The notes under the pieces: generated by a model
The model's input: the letters and a program-made list of their open reading frames with translations, nothing else
Database searches by the model: none
What the model was told of the DNA's origin: nothing
Shown here: piece by piece, positions 59,404 to 64,000 of the stretch
How the letters are laid out: every line of letters begins with the position of its first letter
Numbering within the stretch: position 1 is the first letter of the stretch
DNA from: Rhodococcus sp. Z13
Lineage (GTDB): Bacteria; Actinomycetota; Actinomycetes; Mycobacteriales; Mycobacteriaceae
Reading direction: 5' to 3'
NCBI RefSeq assembly: GCF_025837095.1
Contig: NZ_CP107551.1
Span: 310,001 to 374,000 of the forward strand
Length of the DNA: 64,000 nucleotides
Program-made: the position numbers and the translations under genes

Positions 59404-61152
59404 GTGAGCGATCGTGCTTCAGGCCCCACCCTCAGCCGTCGTGGTCTGTTCGGAGCAGCAGCAGGCGCCGCAGTTCTCGCCGGGACCGGATGGTCCCTCG
59501 CCGGTGCCGTCCCCCTCGGCGACCCCGCGGCCACCATCCCCGCCCCGCCGGACTTCCCCGCCGACATCCCGCTCTCCCAGCAGCAGTTCGTCAACTGGGC
59601 GAAGACCATCCGTTTCGACGCGGTGTGGACCGCCACCGCCCGCAACGCCGACGACGTCGTGCGCCTCGCCAACTGGGCCCACCGCAACGGCTACCGGATC
59701 CGCCCGCGCGGCTCGATGCACAGCTGGAGCCCCCTCACCCTCGAGGCCGGCCAGGACGTCGCCCGCGTGGTGCTCATCGACACCATGTCGCACCTCAACG
59801 GCGTTGCCGTCGACGCCGCCGCCTCACCCGCACGGGTGACGGCCGGGGGAGGCGCGAGCATCGAGGCCATCCTCACCGCTCTCGAGGCCCACGGGCTCGG
59901 GTGGGCGAACTCCCCGGCGATCGGCGACATCTCCATCGCCGGCGCCCTGTCCATCGGCGCCCACGGCGCCACCTATCCCGCGGCGGGGGAGAAGGCGATC
60001 CCCGGCCAGTCGTTCGGGTCGCTGTCGAACCTCGTCCTCGCGCTCACCGCCGTCGTGTGGAATCCCGAGAAGGGCGAATACGAACTGCGCGAGTTCCGCC
60101 GCTCCGACCCCGAGATCGGACCCCTGCTCGCGCACCTCGGTCGCACCTTCGTCACCTCCGTGACCCTGCAGGCCGGCGCCAACTACCGGCTGCGCTGCCA
60201 GAGCTTCACCGACATCCCGTGGCGCGAACTGTTCGCCCCGCCCGGCGCCCCCGGCCGCACCTTCGAACGGTTCGTCGAGGAACACGGCCGCGTCGAGGCG
60301 ATCTGGTTCCCCTTCACCGAGACCCCCTGGCTGAAGATCTGGTCGGTCGCACCCGAGAAGCCCGCCGAGTCCCGCGAGGTCGCCGGGCCCTACAACTACT
60401 TCTTCTCCGACAGCCTCCCCGAACCGCTCACCGACCTGCTGGCCCAGGTCGCCAGCGGTGCCCAGGCCGTCACCCCGGCGTTCGGTGCCTCCCAGTTCGG
60501 TGCCGTCGCCGCCGGTCTCGCCGCGACCGGCACCCACGACCTGTGGGGCTGGTCCAAGGACCTGCTGTTCTACCTCCGCGCCGCGACCCTGCGCGTGGTC
60601 GCCGGCGGCGGTGTCGTGGTCACCCGCCGCGACAACATCGCCCGCGTCATCCACGAGTTCACCACCTGGCTGAACGAACGCATGACCCACTACGCGTCGC
60701 TCGGGCAGTACCCGGTGAACATGCCGTTCGAGGTGCGCCTGTGCCGCGTCGACGACGCCGACGAGGTGCTCGTCGACGCCGCCGGCGTACCGAACCTGTC
60801 CGCGGTGCGGCCGCGCCCGGACCGCCCCGACTGGGACACCGCCATCTGGCTGAACGTCGTCTCCATCCCCGGCACCGCCGGGATGCCCGCCTTCTTCCGG
60901 GAGATGGAACAGTGGATGGCCGCCCACTACTCGGGCGACTACGCCACCTTCCGTTCCGAATGGTCGAAGGGCTGGGCGTTCGACGACCAGGGCGGCTACC
61001 GCGATCCGGGTTTCCTCGGGCAGACCGTGCCGGCGATGTACCGCACCGGCCTCGGCGCGAACGAAGGCTGGGACGCGGCCGTGGCGGCGTTCGAGAAGTA
61101 CGACCCGCACCGGGTGTTCAGCAACGCCTTCCTCGACCGTCTGTTCCCCTGA
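59404..61152 (+). CDS. Type II cholesterol oxidase (covalent FAD, Tat-exported)
   Basis: A 582-residue VAO-family flavoprotein that resembles Brevibacterium sterolicum type II cholesterol oxidase along its length. It has IPLSQQQFVNWAKTI, RPRGSMHSWSPLTL with H106 at the covalent flavin position, NYRLRCQSFTDIPW, EAIWFPFTETPWLKIW and WSKGWAF. A twin-arginine signal (LSRRGLFGAAAGAAVLAG, 10-27) indicates export of the folded enzyme. It oxidises cholesterol to cholest-4-en-3-one with peroxide release; catalase is encoded upstream. GTG 59404 starts the gene after an AT-rich stretch likely holding the promoter. Confidence 0.88.
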   Translation: MSDRASGPTLSRRGLFGAAAGAAVLAGTGWSLAGAVPLGDPAATIPAPPDFPADIPLSQQQFVNWAKTIRFDAVWTATARNADDVVRLANWAHRNGYRIRPRGSMHSWSPLTLEAGQDVARVVLIDTMSHLNGVAVDAAASPARVTAGGGASIEAILTALEAHGLGWANSPAIGDISIAGALSIGAHGATYPAAGEKAIPGQSFGSLSNLVLALTAVVWNPEKGEYELREFRRSDPEIGPLLAHLGRTFVTSVTLQAGANYRLRCQSFTDIPWRELFAPPGAPGRTFERFVEEHGRVEAIWFPFTETPWLKIWSVAPEKPAESREVAGPYNYFFSDSLPEPLTDLLAQVASGAQAVTPAFGASQFGAVAAGLAATGTHDLWGWSKDLLFYLRAATLRVVAGGGVVVTRRDNIARVIHEFTTWLNERMTHYASLGQYPVNMPFEVRLCRVDDADEVLVDAAGVPNLSAVRPRPDRPDWDTAIWLNVVSIPGTAGMPAFFREMEQWMAAHYSGDYATFRSEWSKGWAFDDQGGYRDPGFLGQTVPAMYRTGLGANEGWDAAVAAFEKYDPHRVFSNAFLDRLFP

Positions 61153-61159
61153 CCGAGGG

Positions 61160-61224
61160 GCTCGCCCGGGCCACGGGAGTATCGTCGATTCACGACGTGT
61201 GATCCCGGAAGCGCCCGGGCGAGC
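61160..61224. repeat. 11-bp inverted repeat after the cholesterol oxidase gene
   Basis: GCTCGCCCGGG (61160-61170) and CCCGGGCGAGC (61214-61224) are perfect reverse complements with a 43-nt spacer. A loose terminator is possible. Confidence 0.5.
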
Positions 61225-61275
61225 GCGTGCGGCGAAGGCGTACCCGTCGGGTGGGCCTCGGCGGGAGGAGTCGAC

Positions 61276-62745
61276 ATGGCTCGCACCGATGATGCCCGCA
61301 GCGGCGGACTCTTCCGCGCGAAGTCGGTGGAACAGTCTATCCGCGACACCGACGAACCGGACTCCAGACTGCGCCAGGACCTCACCGCGTGGGACCTTAT
61401 CGTGTTCGGTGTCGCGGTCGTCATCGGCGCCGGCATCTTCACCCTCACCGCCCGCACCGCCGGCAACGTCGCAGGACCGTCGGTGTCGCTGGCGTTCGTC
61501 TTCGCGGCGATCGCGTGTGCCCTCGCGGCCCTCTGTTACGCGGAGTTCGCGTCGACGGTCCCGGTCGCGGGTAGCGCCTACACCTACTCGTTCGCGACCT
61601 TCGGCGAGTTCGTGGCGTGGATCATCGGCTGGGACCTGATCCTCGAATTCGCGTTGGCCTCCGCGGTGGTCGCGAAGGGCTGGTCGCTCTATCTGGGCGA
61701 AGTCATGGGTGTCCCTTCGACTTTCATGATCGGATCCGCGAAGGTCGACTGGGGCTCGGTGCTGATCGTCCTGGCCATCGGGGTGCTGCTCGCGACCGGC
61801 ACGAAACTGTCGTCCCGGGTGTCGCTGGTCATCACGTCCATCAAGATCGCCGTGGTGCTGTTCGTCGTCGCGCTGGGTGCCTTCTACATCCGGACGGAGA
61901 ACTATTCGCCCTACATCCCTCCCTCGCAGCCCGGGGACACCGGTGAAGGTCTGCACCAGTCGCTGTTCTCGTACCTCACCGGCGCCGGTGGCAGCACCTT
62001 CGGCTGGTACGGACTCCTCGCCGCCGCGAGCCTGGTGTTCTTCGCCTTCATCGGCTTCGACGTGGTCGCGACCACCGCCGAAGAGACCCGCAATCCGCAG
62101 AAGGCGGTGCCGATCGGCATCCTCGGCTCCCTCGCGATCGTGACGGTGCTGTATGTGGCCGTCAGCCTCGTGCTCACGGGGATGGTGAGCTACACGGAAC
62201 TCGAGGGCGACGAGTCGAACCTGGCGACGGCGTTCGCCCTCAACGGGATGGGCTGGGCGAAGAACCTCATCGCGATCGGCGCCCTCGCGGGTCTGACCAC
62301 CGTCGTGATGGTGCTGATGCTGGGGCAGACGCGTGTGCTGTTCGCGATGGCGCGCGACGGTCTGATCCCGCGCAGGCTCTCCCGCACGGGCCGGCGCGGG
62401 ACGCCGGTGCGCACGACCGTGCTCGTGACCGTCGTCGTCGCCGTCCTGGCGGGCTTCGTCTCGCTCGGCACCCTCGAGGAGATGGTCAACATCGGCACGT
62501 TGTTCGCGTTCGTCCTCGTCTCGAGCGGGGTGATCGTGCTGCGCCGGAGCCGCCCCGACCTCGAGCGCGGTTTCCGGGTGCCGCTGGTGCCGTTCGTGCC
62601 GATCCTCTCGGTGGCCGCCTGCCTGTGGTTGATGGTGAACCTGTCCGTCGAGACGTGGCTGCGGTTCGTCGTGTGGATGCTCCTCGGGCTCGTCGTCTAC
62701 TTCGCCTACAGCCGGAACCACTCGGTTCTGGCGCGGTCGCCGTGA
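61276..62745 (+). CDS. APC-family amino acid permease
   Basis: A 489-residue transporter with twelve TM helices of the cationic amino acid transporter (CAT/YfnA-like) subgroup. TM1 contains the unwound VVIGAGIFTLTARTAG substrate motif, TM2-3 has CYAEFASTVPVAGSAYTYSF, and TM6 region FFAFIGFDVVATTAEETRNP. It imports amino acids by proton or sodium symport; specificity is not readable. ATG 61276 begins a soluble N-terminus of about 40 residues. The gene ends just before a shared terminator. Confidence 0.92.
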   Translation: MARTDDARSGGLFRAKSVEQSIRDTDEPDSRLRQDLTAWDLIVFGVAVVIGAGIFTLTARTAGNVAGPSVSLAFVFAAIACALAALCYAEFASTVPVAGSAYTYSFATFGEFVAWIIGWDLILEFALASAVVAKGWSLYLGEVMGVPSTFMIGSAKVDWGSVLIVLAIGVLLATGTKLSSRVSLVITSIKIAVVLFVVALGAFYIRTENYSPYIPPSQPGDTGEGLHQSLFSYLTGAGGSTFGWYGLLAAASLVFFAFIGFDVVATTAEETRNPQKAVPIGILGSLAIVTVLYVAVSLVLTGMVSYTELEGDESNLATAFALNGMGWAKNLIAIGALAGLTTVVMVLMLGQTRVLFAMARDGLIPRRLSRTGRRGTPVRTTVLVTVVVAVLAGFVSLGTLEEMVNIGTLFAFVLVSSGVIVLRRSRPDLERGFRVPLVPFVPILSVAACLWLMVNLSVETWLRFVVWMLLGLVVYFAYSRNHSVLARSP

Positions 62746-62770
62746 AGAGGGTGGGTGCGCAGGAACGGAA

Positions 62771-62810
62771 AAACCCGCTCCGTCCTGCTTCCGCAGGTCA
62801 GAGCGGGTTT
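62771..62810. terminator. Bidirectional terminator of the permease and tRNA genes
   Basis: AAACCCGCTC (62771-62780) and GAGCGGGTTT (62801-62810) form a perfect 10-bp stem with an inner CCTGC/GCAGG stem. A-tract and T-tract ends suit both directions. Confidence 0.85.
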
Positions 62811-62816
62811 CCGCTG

Positions 62817-62890
<74 letters not shown>

Positions 62891-62944
62891 TGTTGAACCT
62901 CGGATAGCTTACAGCACGAAAACGGGGAAGGTTAAATCGCCTGG

Positions 62945-63898
62945 TCAGCGGCGTGAACCGGCGCTTTCCGCGGTGCTTCCGGCATCCTGCTGCGCATTGT
63001 CACGCGAGGCCGGAACGAGGGTCAGCAGGGTGGCCTCCGGGCGGCAGAAGAACCGGGCCGGAGCGAACGGCGACGTGCCGATGCCCGCGGACACGTGCAG
63101 CCGCATGTGCGAGCCCCACTTGGAGGCACCCTTCACCCGCGACCGGTCGATACCGCAGTTGGTCACCAGCGCCCCGACGAACGGCAGGCACAGCTGCCCC
63201 CCGTGCGTGTGGCCGGCCAGCACGAGGTCGTAGCCGTCCGCCGCGAAACGGTCGAGCACGCGCGGCTCGGGGGAGTGGGTCAGACCCAGACGCAGATCGG
63301 CCGACGGATCGGCGGGACCGGCGATGGTCTCGTAACGGTCGCGGTCGAGGTGTGGATCGTCGACACCGCCCACCGCGATGCGCACCCCACCGACCTCGAC
63401 GGTGCGGCGCACGTGCGTCATGTCCTGCCAGCCGCGCTCGGTGAACGCCGCCCGCAGGTCGCCCCAGGGCAACGGAGGACCGTAGACGCGCTCGTGGTCG
63501 CGGTCGAAGTAGGCCAGCGGGTTCTTCAGCACCGGCGCGAAGTAGTCGTTGCTGCCGAAGACGAACAGGCCGGGACGGGCGAGCAGACCACCGAGTGCCT
63601 GGACGACGGCGGGCACCGCCTTGGGGTGCGACAGGTTGTCGCCGGTGTTGACGACGAGATCCGGCTCGAGCGCGTCCAGTTCGCGCAGCCAGTTCTGCTT
63701 GAGCTTCTGGCCGGGCGTCATGTGCAGATCGCTGATGTGGAGGACCCGAACCGTGGAGGCGCCGGGAGCCAGCACCGGAACGGTCACCTCGCGGAGTGTG
63801 AACGCGTTCCGCTCGATCAGCGTGGCGTAGCCGAGTCCGAGAACCGAGGCCCCGGCGACACCGAGGGCTGCGCGGCGAATTGCAGTCAGGTCAGGCAC
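62945..63898 (-). CDS. Metallophosphoesterase
   Basis: A 317-residue calcineurin-like phosphoesterase with an N-terminal membrane helix (about 8-24). All metal motifs are present: ISDLHMTPGQ, NTGDN, FGSNDYF and AGHTHGGQ. GTG 63898 follows a TACGCT -10-like element by about 6 nt on the minus strand, so the mRNA may be leaderless. From memory, such a gene accompanies ponA2 in mycobacteria; a penicillin-binding protein is not in the window. The substrate is unknown, possibly an envelope lipid or nucleotide. Confidence 0.92.
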   Translation of the reverse strand: MPDLTAIRRAALGVAGASVLGLGYATLIERNAFTLREVTVPVLAPGASTVRVLHISDLHMTPGQKLKQNWLRELDALEPDLVVNTGDNLSHPKAVPAVVQALGGLLARPGLFVFGSNDYFAPVLKNPLAYFDRDHERVYGPPLPWGDLRAAFTERGWQDMTHVRRTVEVGGVRIAVGGVDDPHLDRDRYETIAGPADPSADLRLGLTHSPEPRVLDRFAADGYDLVLAGHTHGGQLCLPFVGALVTNCGIDRSRVKGASKWGSHMRLHVSAGIGTSPFAPARFFCRPEATLLTLVPASRDNAQQDAGSTAESAGSRR

Positions 63899-63965
63899 TT
63901 CTCCAGCGTACCGCCGTGTGTCGTCCGCGCACGGGCTTCGCGGCTCCCGCGTAGCGTCTACACGC

Positions 63966-64000
63966 ATGACGGATACCACACCCTCGGTCAAATCCCGGCT
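63966..64000 (+). CDS. Start of a gene cut by the right edge (possibly GatB/YqeY-domain)
   Basis: ATG 63966 opens a frame MTDTTPSVKSR that runs off the window. A TAGCGT -10-like element ends 7 nt before it, consistent with a leaderless start. The opening and the position, divergent from a metallophosphoesterase, fit GatB/YqeY-domain proteins of this bacterial group, but eleven codons cannot prove it. Confidence 0.4.
   Translation, partial: MTDTTPSVKSR

Overview
This window is chromosomal DNA of a high-GC actinobacterium of the Rhodococcus/Nocardia/Mycobacterium group, most likely a Rhodococcus. The evidence is strong G/C third-position bias, many GTG and TTG starts, ATGA overlaps between operon genes, abundant TetR/GntR/PucR regulators, fatty-acid and sterol oxidation genes, a trifunctional-enzyme pair (fadA-fadB), a tuberculostearate-type methyltransferase/flavoprotein pair and an actinobacterial leuA / ask-asd / recR-ebfC / murT-gatD core. 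No rRNA, insertion sequence, phage gene or CRISPR array was seen.

Layout. 1-5168: a minus-strand operon (GlcG/HbpS-like protein, heme-oxygenase-like diiron oxidase, Rieske ferredoxin, FAD ferredoxin reductase, aldehyde dehydrogenase) faces a divergent PucR-type regulator. It looks like a small multicomponent oxygenase system with its own electron chain. 5190-13690: an MFS pump, a dicarboxylate-like carrier, an FUSC membrane protein, a small membrane protein and a NarL-type two-component system. 13863-21731: fadA-fadB, the bfaAB-like pair, an SRPBCC protein, ebfC and recR. 21728-38849: an accessory block inserted between recR and gatD-murT, genes which from memory lie close together in Mycobacterium tuberculosis. 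It holds TetR-MFS, two DUF2236/MpaB-type oxygenases around a GntR regulator, aldehyde and alcohol dehydrogenases, a tandem-TetR regulator, nitronate monooxygenase, enoyl-CoA hydratase, a FadD5-like ligase, an orphan Mce-associated protein and a diiron/membrane pair. The block ends at an orphan promoter and a hydrolase-like remnant.

39235-49593: housekeeping genes. These are gatD-murT (lipid II amidation), an EamA exporter and LysR, leuA with a leucine leader peptide, a secreted DUF4185 protein, and ask-asd with an internal start for the aspartokinase beta subunit. 49734-54142: a tight TetR / Baeyer-Villiger monooxygenase / GMC oxidoreductase / acetoacetate-decarboxylase-like operon with a clear operator. 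54147-64000: an XRE-type regulator and SDR, a Fur/catalase pair, a 21-residue membrane peptide, a DUF457 protein, a Tat-exported type II cholesterol oxidase, an amino-acid permease, tRNA-Pro(CGG), a metallophosphoesterase and the first codons of a further gene.

The overall theme is oxidation of hydrophobic or unusual carbon sources (alcohols, ketones, sterols, fatty acids), with many locally regulated catabolic modules placed among conserved cell-wall and amino-acid genes.
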